This document shows, in pieces, positions 9,398 to 17,311 of a stretch of 64,000 nt of DNA; positions within the stretch are counted from its first letter, which is position 1, and each line of letters begins with the position of its first letter. Origin of the DNA: Oscillospiraceae bacterium (lineage in GTDB: Bacteria; Bacillota; Clostridia; Oscillospirales; Oscillospiraceae); assembly GCA_021203045.1 (NCBI GenBank), contig JAJQBY010000122.1:47875-111874 (forward strand), in the 5' to 3' direction. Made by a program: the position numbers and the translations under genes. A model generated the notes under the pieces. It was not told the origin of the DNA. It saw only the letters and a list, made by a program, of their open reading frames with translations, and made no database searches.

Positions 9398-9426
9398 TTG
9401 ACAAATACCCCCACAGGGTATATAGT
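9398..9426 (+). promoter_or_regulatory. csoR-copA promoter with embedded CsoR-type operator
   Basis: A near-consensus promoter: TTGACA (9398-9403), a 17-nt spacer, TATAGT (9421-9426). The spacer holds an inverted repeat ATACCC (9405-9410) and GGGTAT (9416-9421) separated by 5 nt, which matches the known CsoR box layout. A repressor bound here would cover the spacer and reach the -10 element. Confidence 0.85.
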
Positions 9427-9478
9427 AGGGCCGTCATGGGCATACTACCACACGCGCAGAAGGAAGGAGACAGTCTGT

Positions 9479-9790
9479 ATGGGAGAGCCGGAATATTGCA
9501 GTCATTGCAGCATGAAAACCAAAGAGCGGCCGGAGGAGGAATATAAAAAGCTGATGAACCGCCTCAACCGCATAGAGGGACAGGTCCGGGGCCTGAAGGG
9601 CATGCTGGAGCGGAACGCCTACTGTACAGATATCCTGGTGCAGTCCTCCGCCGTGTCCGCCGCCCTGAACGCCTTCAACAAGGAGCTGCTGGCAGATCAT
9701 ATCCGCACCTGCGTGACGCAGGATATCCGGGAGGGCCGAGACGAGGTCATCGACGACCTGCTAGCTACCCTGCAAAAGCTGATGAGATAA
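9479..9790 (+). CDS. csoR: CsoR-family copper-sensing repressor
   Basis: 103 residues. CsoR proteins are all-helical repressors that release DNA when Cu(I) binds. The family pattern is present: [19 protein letters not shown], then the Cu(I) ligands Cys in NAYCTDIL, and His and Cys in ADHIRTC. The start at 9479 has AAGGAGA about 10 nt upstream; an in-frame ATG at 9299 lies before the promoter and cannot be used by this transcript. Its extra N-terminal CSHCSM adds cysteines near residue 7. copA begins 15 nt downstream, so this is an autoregulated copper-export operon. Confidence 0.93.
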   Translation: MGEPEYCSHCSMKTKERPEEEYKKLMNRLNRIEGQVRGLKGMLERNAYCTDILVQSSAVSAALNAFNKELLADHIRTCVTQDIREGRDEVIDDLLATLQKLMR

Positions 9791-9804
9791 AGGAGGGTTT
9801 TTCT

Positions 9805-12369
9805 GTGGAACAATATACTGTGACCGGCATGAGCTGCGCGGCCTGCTCCGCCAGGGTGGAGAAGGCCGTGTCCAAGGTGCCGGGCGTGACGAGCTGCTCT
9901 GTCAGCCTGCTGACCAATTCCATGGGCGTAGAGGGCAGCGCCTCTCCCCAGGCTGTCATATCCGCCGTCACCGCGGCCGGCTATGGGGCGGCCCTGAAGG
10001 GCGGCTCCGGCGGCAGCCAAAGCGCCTCCTCGGCCTACGCCGCAGAGGAGGAGGCCCTGCGGGACCACGACACGCCGGTCCTGAAGCGGCGGCTCATCGT
10101 GTCCCTGGTGTTTTTGCTGGCGCTGATGTACTTCTCCATGGGGCATATGATGTGGGGCTGGCCCCTGCCCGCCTGGTTCGAGGGCAATCACGTGGCCATG
10201 GGCCTTGTGCAGCTGCTGCTGTGCGTCGCCGTCATGATTATAAACCAGAAATTTTTCATCAGCGGCTATAAAAGCCTGGCAAACCGCGCCCCCAACATGG
10301 ACACTCTGGTGGCCCTGGGCTCCTCCGCCTCCTTCGCCTGGAGCGTATACGCCCTGTTCGCCATGACGGACGCCGTGGTGAAGGGAAACGAGACGCTGGT
10401 CTCGACCTATATGGACGAATTTTATTTCGAGTCCGCCGCCATGATTCTGACGCTGATCACCGTAGGAAAGCTGCTGGAGGCCCACTCCAAGGGCAAGACC
10501 ACGGACGCGCTGAAAAGCCTGATGAAGCTGGCGCCCAAGACCGCCGTTCTGGTACGGGACGGCGGCGAGGAGACCGTCCCCATCGACCAGGTGCAGAAGG
10601 GAAACATCTTCGTGGTGCGCCCGGGGGAGAACATCCCTGTGGACGGGATCATCCTGGAGGGAGCCACCGCCGTGAATGAATCCGCCCTGACCGGGGAGAG
10701 CATCCCTGTGGACAAGGGCGAGGGGGACGCAGTCTCCGCCGCCACGGTGAATCAATCCGGCTTTATCAAATGCCAGGCCACCCGCGTGGGCGAGGACACC
10801 ACCCTCTCTCAGATCATCAAAATGGTCAGCGATGCCGCCGCCACCAAGGCTCCCATTGCCAAAATCGCAGACAGGGTCTCCGGCGTGTTCGTCCCGACCG
10901 TCATCGCCATCGCGGTCGTCACAACGGTCGTATGGCTCCTGGTGGGGCAAACCTTCAGCTTCGCTCTGTCCCGGGGCATCTCCGTGCTGGTGATCTCCTG
11001 CCCCTGCGCCCTGGGTCTGGCCACGCCGGTGGCCATCATGGTAGGAAACGGCAAGGGCGCCAAAAACGGCATTCTGTTCAAGACCGCCGTCTCTCTGGAG
11101 GAAACAGGCAAAACCCAGATCGTGGCCCTGGATAAGACCGGCACCATCACCAGCGGCGAGCCCCGTGTGACCGATCTGGCACCGGCGGACGGATTCACGG
11201 AGGCGGAGCTTCTCTCCATCGCCTGCGCCCTGGAGGCGAAAAGCGAACACCCCTTAGCGAAGGCCGTTATGCTCAGGTCCTCCCAGGAGGGGATTGTCCC
11301 GGCGGAGGTCACAGATTTCCAGGCCCTGCCCGGCAACGGTCTTTCCGGCCTGCTGGACGGAGAGCCTGTCATAGGCGGCAGTATGCGCTTCATCGGCGGC
11401 GAAACAGCTATCCCCGCCGGACTGCTGTCCAGGGCGGAGGCCTTCGCCGAGGACGGCAAGACCCCCCTGCTGTTCACCCGGGGCGGCCGCCTGGCCGGTA
11501 TCATCGCCGTGGCGGACGTTATCAAGGAGGACAGCCCCCAGGCCGTCCGCGAGCTGCAAAACATGGGTATCAGGGTAGTTATGCTCACCGGGGATAACGA
11601 AAAGACCGCCCGAGCCATCGGCCGCCAGGCCGGTGTAGATCAGGTCATCGCCGGGGTGCTGCCTGACGGCAAGGAGGCCGTCATCCGCCGCCTGCAGCAA
11701 TACGGCAAGGTAGCCATGGTGGGAGACGGCATCAACGACGCCCCCGCCCTGACCCGGGCAGATATGGGCATCGCCATCGGCGCCGGGGCCGACGTGGCCA
11801 TCGATGCGGCGGACGTGGTGCTGATGAAAAGCCGTCTCTCCGATGTGCCCGCCGCCATCCGCCTCAGCCGGGCCACGCTGCGGAACATACATCAGAACCT
11901 GTTCTGGGCCTTCTTTTATAATTCCATCGGTATCCCCCTGGCCGCCGGTGTGTTCATCTCCCTGACCGGGTGGAAGCTCAATCCCATGTTCGCCGCCGCC
12001 GCCATGAGCCTGTCCTCCTTCTGTGTGGTGTCGAACGCCCTGCGGCTGAATCTGTTCGACCTGCGCAGCCCGAAGCGTGACCGCCGGGTCAGGCATGAGG
12101 CCGCGCTCCCCGACCTCTCCGCCCAAACGGAGCCGCAGGCCGCAGAAGCCGCTTCAGCCGCCGCCGTCATTCATATCAAGGGCATGATGTGCGTACACTG
12201 CGAGGCCCGCGTCAAGGAGGCGCTGGAGGCCATCCCCGCCGTACAGGAGGCCGTGCCCGACCACCAGACCGGCACCGCCGCCGTCACCCTCACCGCCCCG
12301 CTGGATAAAAAGGCGGTCAAGGCCGCCGTCAAGGATGCAGGCTATAAGGTGACCGGCTTCACAGAATGA
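9805..12369 (+). CDS. copA: Copper-exporting P1B-type ATPase CopA with N- and C-terminal metal-binding domains
   Basis: 854 residues from a GTG at 9805 with AAGGAGGG upstream. It pumps Cu(I) out of the cytoplasm using ATP. Order of domains: N-terminal HMA ([13 protein letters not shown], CxxC), transmembrane helices, actuator loop with LTGES, the ion-channel motif [11 protein letters not shown], phosphorylation site DKTGTIT, nucleotide-binding SEHPLAKA, and hinge [10 protein letters not shown]. After the last helices a second HMA domain ([11 protein letters not shown], CxxC) occupies the final 70 residues. That C-terminal position is unusual, because extra HMA domains normally sit at the N-terminus. 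Co-transcribed with csoR. Confidence 0.95.
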   Translation: MEQYTVTGMSCAACSARVEKAVSKVPGVTSCSVSLLTNSMGVEGSASPQAVISAVTAAGYGAALKGGSGGSQSASSAYAAEEEALRDHDTPVLKRRLIVSLVFLLALMYFSMGHMMWGWPLPAWFEGNHVAMGLVQLLLCVAVMIINQKFFISGYKSLANRAPNMDTLVALGSSASFAWSVYALFAMTDAVVKGNETLVSTYMDEFYFESAAMILTLITVGKLLEAHSKGKTTDALKSLMKLAPKTAVLVRDGGEETVPIDQVQKGNIFVVRPGENIPVDGIILEGATAVNESALTGESIPVDKGEGDAVSAATVNQSGFIKCQATRVGEDTTLSQIIKMVSDAAATKAPIAKIADRVSGVFVPTVIAIAVVTTVVWLLVGQTFSFALSRGISVLVISCPCALGLATPVAIMVGNGKGAKNGILFKTAVSLEETGKTQIVALDKTGTITSGEPRVTDLAPADGFTEAELLSIACALEAKSEHPLAKAVMLRSSQEGIVPAEVTDFQALPGNGLSGLLDGEPVIGGSMRFIGGETAIPAGLLSRAEAFAEDGKTPLLFTRGGRLAGIIAVADVIKEDSPQAVRELQNMGIRVVMLTGDNEKTARAIGRQAGVDQVIAGVLPDGKEAVIRRLQQYGKVAMVGDGINDAPALTRADMGIAIGAGADVAIDAADVVLMKSRLSDVPAAIRLSRATLRNIHQNLFWAFFYNSIGIPLAAGVFISLTGWKLNPMFAAAAMSLSSFCVVSNALRLNLFDLRSPKRDRRVRHEAALPDLSAQTEPQAAEAASAAAVIHIKGMMCVHCEARVKEALEAIPAVQEAVPDHQTGTAAVTLTAPLDKKAVKAAVKDAGYKVTGFTE

Positions 12370-12396
12370 CCTGCGCTGCCGCGCCATATCAGAAAA

Positions 12397-12436
12397 CAGC
12401 CCCCGCCGCCGGAAAAATGACCCGGCAGCGGGGGCT
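12397..12436. terminator. Strong GC hairpin between convergent genes
   Basis: CAGCCCCCGC-c-GCCGG pairs with CCGGC-a-GCGGGGGCTG. The T-run is short on both strands (TGTTATG on plus, TGTTTTC on minus), so it probably terminates copA and the convergent zinc-ribbon gene. Confidence 0.65.
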
Positions 12437-12462
12437 GCTGTTATGTAGATATAGGGGGGATA

Positions 12463-12711
12463 TTAAAGCTCTCTGTGACAATAGGGGCAGGAGGTACGGG
12501 AATGGGACAGCAGCGGCAGCCCCCGCCCGCAGTGAGGACAGCGGGTAGCGATTCCGGCCCATACCAGGCCCAATATGGCGGCAGCCAGTCCCCCAAAGGG
12601 CAGGACCAGCGCCCACGCCTGGCCCGCGGCATACAAGCCTACGCCCAGCGCCGTGATGGCCGCCCCGGCGGCCACTGTATACCAGGCGCTCCGTTTTTGC
12701 TCCAGCTTCAT
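12463..12711 (-). CDS. Small membrane protein with C-terminal zinc ribbon
   Basis: 82 residues with two transmembrane helices (about 11-32 and 35-55) and then a zinc ribbon, CPHCGRGL and CPYCHREL. The ribosome site AGGAGGTGG overlaps an in-frame GTG at 12720, so translation most likely starts at the ATG at 12711 with normal spacing. No signal peptide; the zinc ribbon follows the second helix and probably faces the cytoplasm. Family not recognised; function unknown. Confidence 0.7.
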   Translation of the reverse strand: MKLEQKRSAWYTVAAGAAITALGVGLYAAGQAWALVLPFGGLAAAILGLVWAGIATRCPHCGRGLPLLSHSRTSCPYCHREL

Positions 12712-12902
12712 AACAGCCACCTCCTGTTTCTGTTTATTTTCATTATAAGGACAGATGGTAAAGCCGGATAGCGCTAAGCGGAAAAATCTATGTCCGACAA
12801 ATGTAAAATCCGTGCAAAAAGGGCAGTCAGCCGGGCGTATAGCGTCTCCTTTCCCGGTGTGTTATAATAAGCTCACACCGCACAGACGAAAGGAGCGCCC
12901 TC

Positions 12903-13646
12903 ATGACCGTGACCGTCACCTATATCCTGCACAGCGGCTTTCTGCTGGAGTGGGAGAACTGCTATATGCTGTTCGACTACTATAAAGGCACCCTGCCGCC
13001 CCTCAATCCGGAGAAAAAGCTGCTGGTATTCGTCAGCCACAGCCATTCCGATCATTTTAATCCCGCCATCCTCACCCAATTCGCCGCCCGGCAGAATACC
13101 GCATACATTATCTCCACAGAGGCAAAAAGCGCCGTCCGCAAGGCGCTGCGGGCGGCGGGCCTCGATATAAGCGACCGGGAGATAAGCTTTCTCCCCGCCT
13201 GGGCGGACGGGACCTTTTCCGACGGGACCGGGAACGCCGTCCAGGTCCATGCGCTGCGCTCCACAGACGCCGGAGCCGGCTTTTTCCTGGAATACCGGGA
13301 GCGGAATATCTATCACGCAGGCGATCTGCACTGGTGGAGCTGGCCCGGCGAGCCGGAGGAGGAGAACCGGCAGATGATCGCAGACTATAAGAAGGAAACG
13401 GAATACCTCCGGGGCCGTCATATCCATCTGGCCTTCAACCCCCTGGACCCCCGGCAGGAGGAGGATATGTGCCTGGGCATGGACTATCTGCTGTCCATCG
13501 CGGATATTGACCACCTGTTTCCCATGCACACCTGGGAGGAATACGACGTGGCCCAGCGGTTTATGAAAGAGACCAGGCGCCTGACAGCCGGCACCGCCTT
13601 CCACCCCCTGGAGCGGTCCGGTCAGTCCTGGGATATAGAGCTGTAA
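12903..13646 (+). CDS. Metallo-beta-lactamase-fold hydrolase
   Basis: 247 residues. The metal-binding signature HSHSDHF (HxHxDH) is at about residues 43-49, with further ligands likely at YHAGDLHWW (His/Asp) and FPMHTW. This resembles the UlaG/beta-lactamase-like group of metal-dependent hydrolases; the substrate is unknown. AAAGGAG lies upstream of the ATG, and a possible -10 (TATAAT, 12863-12868) about 35 nt before the start suggests its own promoter, but the -35 is poor. Its stop codon sits directly against a response-regulator fragment. Confidence 0.85.
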   Translation: MTVTVTYILHSGFLLEWENCYMLFDYYKGTLPPLNPEKKLLVFVSHSHSDHFNPAILTQFAARQNTAYIISTEAKSAVRKALRAAGLDISDREISFLPAWADGTFSDGTGNAVQVHALRSTDAGAGFFLEYRERNIYHAGDLHWWSWPGEPEEENRQMIADYKKETEYLRGRHIHLAFNPLDPRQEEDMCLGMDYLLSIADIDHLFPMHTWEEYDVAQRFMKETRRLTAGTAFHPLERSGQSWDIEL

Positions 13647-13647
13647 G

Positions 13648-13791
13648 GAGGTACTGGCACGGGAGGGCTATACCGTATCCCGGGCCTATTCCGGCACGGA
13701 AGCGCTGCTGGTGCTGGAGAGAGTAAAGCCGGATTTAATTCTCCTGGACTTAATGCTGCCGGGGCTGAGCGGGGAGGCTCTCCTCCCACAG
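13648..13791 (+). pseudogene. Remnant of a response-regulator receiver domain
   Basis: Between two intact genes the plus strand reads, without a start codon, EVLAREGYTVSRAYSGTEAL and then LERVKPDLILLDLMLPGLSG. This is the middle of an OmpR/CheY-type receiver domain: the GY.V..A.sG.eAL stretch, then the strand ending in the phospho-acceptor Asp (LILLDLMLPG). The N-terminal acidic pocket, the conserved Thr/Lys half and the output domain are missing. The 5' side is cut at the preceding gene's stop, and the 3' side runs into the convergent cca gene. The TTA leucine codons used here are rare in neighbouring genes. A deletion remnant of a lost regulator is the simplest reading. Confidence 0.7.
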
Positions 13792-15108
13792 CCGGGCCGC
13801 CTGTTCCAGCAGGGGACCCCGCTCATTTGACAGCTCCCCGGACAGCACCTGCTGGAACAGGGTTTCCAATATCCGCCCCACGGCGGGGCCCTCCGGCACG
13901 CCCAGGGCCAGGATATCCCGGCCGTTCACGGCCATGTCCCGTTTGGAAAAGCACTGCTCCCGGGCCAGCACGGATTCCATGGCCTGCTCCGACCGGCCGA
14001 TCACAGCCAGATTCCGCTCTCGCACCGCCTGGCCCCGGTCATCCGAATCCGCCCGCCAGCAGGCCAGAAGCTGGCGGCAGGTGTCCTCCCCCAGCTTTGC
14101 CAGCAGCCGCCGGGCGCCTTTTTCCGTCTGGGGCGGCTCGATGTCGTGATATTCGATCAGCAGCATCACATGACGGCGGGTGGCGTTATCGCACCGCAGG
14201 CGGCGGAGCAGCTCGTCCGCCATGGATGCCCCGGTCTCCGCGTGGCCGTAGAAATGGCCCACTCCCACCTCGTCCGTGAAATACCGGGCGGGCTTTCCTA
14301 TATCATGGAGGAGCATGGTCAGCCGCAGCACCGGGTCCGGGGCGATGGCATCCACCGCCATGGTGGTATGGGTCCATATGTCGTGGATATGATTGGGGTT
14401 ATTCTGCCAAAAGCCTTGCTGAGGGGCAAGCTCCGGCATGAACACATAAAACACCGGGGCAAAATCCCGCAGCATCCGCCCCGCGCCGGGGCCCGGGAGC
14501 AGGCCCGTCAGCTCCTTGAATATCCGCTCCGGGGATATCCTTTCCAGAAGCTCCCGCCGGGCCAGCAAAGCCCCGGCAGTGTCCGGCTCGATCTGAAAAT
14601 CAAGCCTTGCGGCAAATCGCAGGGCCCGCAGGATGCGCAGAGCGTCCTCTCCGAACCGGGCCGACGGGTCGCCGACGCAGCGTATGATGCCCGCCGCCAG
14701 ATCCGCCTGCCCGCCGAAGGGATCGATGACGGCCCCGTCCGGGGCCAGGGCCATGGCATTGACGGTAAAGTCCCGCCGGGCCAGGTCCTCCTCCAGCCCC
14801 GCCCGGAAGGATACCTCCTCCGGATGCCGGCCGTCCAGATAGGCTCCGTCCCGCCGGAAGGTGGTCACCTCCACCGGGCCGCCCTCCGTCAGCGCCGTCA
14901 CCGTGCCGTGCTTCATGCCCGTCTCCACAAAGCGCAGGCCGGGCAGGGCCGCCTCCGTCTGGGCCGGGAGAGCGGCGGTGCATACATCCCAGTCCGCCGG
15001 AGACTGTCCCAGCAGGCTGTCCCGGACGCATCCCCCCACCGGATAGGCCGGATAGCCGCTCCGCCCCAGGCTCTCCAATATCTGCCGCACATGGACCGGT
15101 ATATCCAT
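13750..15108 (-). CDS. cca: CCA-adding tRNA nucleotidyltransferase
   Basis: 452 residues. It builds or repairs the 3' CCA of tRNAs. Visible motifs: nucleotidyltransferase head VGGCVRDSLLG and ADWDVCT (metal-binding DxD), RRDFTVNAMA, the neck ARFGEDALRILRALRFAARL, and a C-terminal HD-like domain (LLHDIGKPARYF, HFYGHAETGA) as in bacterial CCA enzymes with phosphohydrolase domains. The start at 15108 has GGAGGGAGG upstream; the ATG at 15153 has none. The last nine or so codons and the stop lie antisense to the response-regulator remnant, so the C-terminus was probably altered by that deletion. Confidence 0.92.
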   Translation of the reverse strand: MDIPVHVRQILESLGRSGYPAYPVGGCVRDSLLGQSPADWDVCTAALPAQTEAALPGLRFVETGMKHGTVTALTEGGPVEVTTFRRDGAYLDGRHPEEVSFRAGLEEDLARRDFTVNAMALAPDGAVIDPFGGQADLAAGIIRCVGDPSARFGEDALRILRALRFAARLDFQIEPDTAGALLARRELLERISPERIFKELTGLLPGPGAGRMLRDFAPVFYVFMPELAPQQGFWQNNPNHIHDIWTHTTMAVDAIAPDPVLRLTMLLHDIGKPARYFTDEVGVGHFYGHAETGASMADELLRRLRCDNATRRHVMLLIEYHDIEPPQTEKGARRLLAKLGEDTCRQLLACWRADSDDRGQAVRERNLAVIGRSEQAMESVLAREQCFSKRDMAVNGRDILALGVPEGPAVGRILETLFQQVLSGELSNERGPLLEQAARLWEESLPAQPRQH

Positions 15109-15252
15109 TTCCGCCGGACCTCCCTCCGAAAATTGGGTCTTGTTTTTACCCATCGTGTATGATATAGTTAGTATATTATACCGCGGAAATCATAGTGTAA
15201 GCAATTATATTTTTTGATCTTCCCGCGACGGACCGGCGAGGAGGTGTATCCC

Positions 15253-15654
15253 ATGTCCATGAATATCCACGAGTCCGCAGAGGACTATCTGGAAGCCATC
15301 TATATGCAGTCCATCAAAAAGGGCTATGTCCGCTCCATCGACATCGCGAATTCCTTGGGCTTTTCCAAGCCCTCCGTCAGCGTAGCCATGAAGCACCTGG
15401 AGGAAAACGGCTATATCCACCGGGACGAGGACCGTTTCATCCACCTGACGGATAAGGGCCAGGCCATCGCCAGCCGCATCTACGAACGGCATGAGACGCT
15501 TGCAGCCTTTCTCATGGCGCTGGGCGTCTGCGAGGAGACCGCCTATAAGGACGCCTGCAAGATCGAGCACGATATCAGCAATGAGAGCTTCCGCTGCCTG
15601 CAGGCCTATGCCCGGGTCAATATGGATGCCTTCAGCGGCAAAAAGGACCAGTAA
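15253..15654 (+). CDS. DtxR/MntR-family metal-dependent transcriptional regulator
   Basis: 133 residues. N-terminal winged helix (VRSIDIANSLGFSKPSVSVA) and a helical dimerisation/metal-binding domain; no SH3-like C-terminal domain, as in MntR. Likely metal ligands are in ESAEDYLEAIY, ERHETL and KIEHDIS, matching the MntR Asp/Glu/His/Glu-His set. It probably represses Mn or Fe uptake genes, but no transporter lies next to it. The start at 15253 has AGGAGGTG upstream. A strong terminator follows, so it is monocistronic. Confidence 0.85.
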   Translation: MSMNIHESAEDYLEAIYMQSIKKGYVRSIDIANSLGFSKPSVSVAMKHLEENGYIHRDEDRFIHLTDKGQAIASRIYERHETLAAFLMALGVCEETAYKDACKIEHDISNESFRCLQAYARVNMDAFSGKKDQ

Positions 15655-15664
15655 AAAAACAAGA

Positions 15665-15702
15665 CCCGCCGCCCCAGGAAAAACCTGAGGCGGCGGTTTT
15701 TT
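15665..15702 (+). terminator. Intrinsic terminator after the MntR-like gene
   Basis: CCGCCGCC and CAGG pair with CCTG and GGCGGCGG around a 5-nt A loop, followed by TTTTTT. Confidence 0.9.
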
Positions 15703-15733
15703 ATGCCGTTCTCTTATCCGGTGCGGCGCAGTA

Positions 15734-15952
15734 TCAGAGCGCTTCTGACGACGGCTGCCAGCCCGGGTCCACCAGGGAATCCACATAGGAACGCATTTCC
15801 TCCCTGGAGCGGATGCGGCCGGTCTTTTCGATCACCTGCCGCCGCTGCGCTTCCGTCAGCCCCGCGAACACATCCATGGCGTCCGGATTCTGGGCCAGAG
15901 CCATGCCAAAGCCCAGGGGGATGCCCTCCCCATTGACAAAATTCTGGTTCAC
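15734..15952 (-). CDS. Small conserved-looking protein, unknown
   Basis: About 72 residues if translation starts at the GTG at 15952 (VNQNFVNGEGIPLGFGMALA). No ATG is available in frame near this point and the ribosome site is weak, so the start is uncertain. The centre, DVFAGLTEAQRRQVIEKTG followed by SREEMRSYVDSL, is strongly helical and resembles small clostridial proteins of unknown role. It lies 43 nt behind nfo with a hairpin in between. Confidence 0.55.
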   Translation of the reverse strand: MNQNFVNGEGIPLGFGMALAQNPDAMDVFAGLTEAQRRQVIEKTGRIRSREEMRSYVDSLVDPGWQPSSEAL

Positions 15953-15962
15953 CGTTTCATCA

Positions 15963-15984
15963 CCCGGCCTATAGTTTGGCCGGG
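15963..15984. other. Perfect hairpin between nfo and the small downstream gene
   Basis: CCCGGCC (15963-15969) pairs with GGCCGGG (15978-15984) across an 8-nt loop. There is no T-run on either strand, so it is more likely an RNA-stability or partial attenuation element than a terminator. Confidence 0.5.
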
Positions 15985-15995
15985 CGGAGGCATTC

Positions 15996-16838
15996 CTATG
16001 CGTCTGCCCCCTCGTGGAGCCGGCGGCAGAGGGCAATCTCCTCCGCATAGCCCTCCTCCTCGTTGGGCGTCTCCAATATGAAGGGCAGCCTTTCCAGCAC
16101 CGGATGGGTCACGATGCGGGCAATGGCCTCCAGGGGGAACACGCCCTCCAGCAGCTTTGCGTGCCGGTCCTTCTTAGCGCCCAGGGGGTTTTTGCTGTTG
16201 TTCAGATGGACGGCCTTCAGTCTATCCAGTCCGATGACCCGGTCAAACTCCGTCAGCACCCCGTCCAGATCGTTCACCACGTCATAGCCTCCGTCCCAGA
16301 TGTGGCAGGTATCCAGGCAGACGCCCAGCTTATCCTTCAGCTCCACCCGGTCTATGATGGCCCGCAGCTCCTCAAAGCGGCCGCCCAGCTCGCTGCCCTT
16401 GCCGGCCATAGTCTCCAGCAGGACGGTGGTGGTCATGGCGGGAAACAGCACCTGGTTCAGCACCTCCGCCGTCTTTTCTATGCCCACATCCGTCCCCTGG
16501 CCCACATGGCTGCCGGGATGGAAGTTATAATACTGCCCCGGTGTGTATTCCATCCGCTGCAGATCGTCCCGGAAAGTCATCAGGGCGAATTCCCGGACAT
16601 TTTCCTTGGCCGCGCAGGGATTCAGGGTATAGGGCGCGTGGGCCACCAGGCTGCCGATATCCCTTTCCCGGCAGAATGCCTCAAAGGCGTCTACATCCGC
16701 CGGGTCGATAGCCTTGGCCGCGCCGCCCCGGGGATTTCTTGTGAAGAAGGCAAAGGTATTGCCTCCCAATGCGTCCGCCCGCTTTCCCATGGCCAGATAG
16801 CCTCCCGCAGCGGATATATGACATCCAATTCGGAACAT
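15996..16838 (-). CDS. nfo: Endonuclease IV (AP endonuclease)
   Basis: 280 residues. It incises DNA 5' to abasic sites during base excision repair. The TIM-barrel zinc motifs are visible: VAHAPYTLNPC, NFHPGSHVG, LLETMAGKGSELG, CLDTCHIWDGGYDV, HLNNSKNPLGAKKDRHA and ILETPNEE. The start at 16838 (MFRIGCHIS) has GAGGAG upstream; the ATG at 16868 is too far. Divergent from the ZorA-like operon. Confidence 0.95.
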   Translation of the reverse strand: MFRIGCHISAAGGYLAMGKRADALGGNTFAFFTRNPRGGAAKAIDPADVDAFEAFCRERDIGSLVAHAPYTLNPCAAKENVREFALMTFRDDLQRMEYTPGQYYNFHPGSHVGQGTDVGIEKTAEVLNQVLFPAMTTTVLLETMAGKGSELGGRFEELRAIIDRVELKDKLGVCLDTCHIWDGGYDVVNDLDGVLTEFDRVIGLDRLKAVHLNNSKNPLGAKKDRHAKLLEGVFPLEAIARIVTHPVLERLPFILETPNEEEGYAEEIALCRRLHEGADA

Positions 16839-16988
16839 GTTCTCTCCTCGCTTTTTATATTTTTCCATGAATCGCCGGTTTCTCTGAAATTTTGCCGGAA
16901 CCCATCATTATTTCATACTAATTTCATAATTACGCCGTACTATAGAAAGGCGGAACGGGGTGTCATGTCCCCCTATATTTATTATCCA

Positions 16989-17017
16989 TTGTACCACATC
17001 GCCAAATGTGATACAAT
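16989..17017 (+). promoter_or_regulatory. Promoter overlapped by a palindromic operator, upstream of the ZorAB-like genes
   Basis: TTGTAC (16989-16994), 17-nt spacer, TACAAT (17012-17017). The same bases form a dyad: TTGTA and CACAT (16989-16993, 16995-16999) mirror ATGTG and TACAA (17006-17010, 17012-17016), with only one unpaired base per arm. A dimeric regulator would occlude both -35 and -10. A small hairpin with AAAGCGG/CCGCTTT arms (17021-17039) follows in the leader. Confidence 0.7.
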
Positions 17018-17092
17018 AAAAAAGCGGATTTTCCGCTTTTGCGTCGAATCGGCGCACCCCGCAAAATCGATCATACGGGAGGAACTATTATT

Positions 17093-17311
17093 ATGGGAAA
17101 ACACATCAAGACCTGGAATATACTCAGCCGCCTGCTGTTTCTTCTGGTTTTCGTCGTCTCTATCGGCGTATTCTTCATGACCCACACCGGGGACAGCTGG
17201 GTGGATTTCGCCATCAACATGGCCTTCGACGCCATCGCCGTGCTGTTTCTCGTCATCTATTTTGAGACCTGCGCCCGCTGGCCAAGGCAGTCTGGGCGCT
17301 GGACTCCGTGA
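17093..17311 (+). CDS. ZorA-like proton-channel protein, N-terminal fragment (frameshifted)
   Basis: 72 residues from an ATG with GGGAGGA upstream. It holds two transmembrane helices (LLFLLVFVVSIGVFF and NMAFDAIAVLFLVIYF). After YFE the frame drifts into a few unrelated residues and stops at 17311. In the -1 frame the sequence reads LRPLAKAVWALDSVTRDIR, the natural continuation into the next reading frame. One missing base near 17267 would join them. No slippery heptamer is visible, so this is a mutation or a sequencing indel rather than programmed frameshifting. The TGA overlaps a GTG, leaving translational coupling as a less likely alternative. Confidence 0.65.
   Translation: MGKHIKTWNILSRLLFLLVFVVSIGVFFMTHTGDSWVDFAINMAFDAIAVLFLVIYFETCARWPRQSGRWTP

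Noticed and set aside
17260..17311. Programmed -1 frameshift in the ZorA-like gene
   Set aside because: No slippery heptamer or downstream structure in the overlap; a simple one-base deletion explains it.
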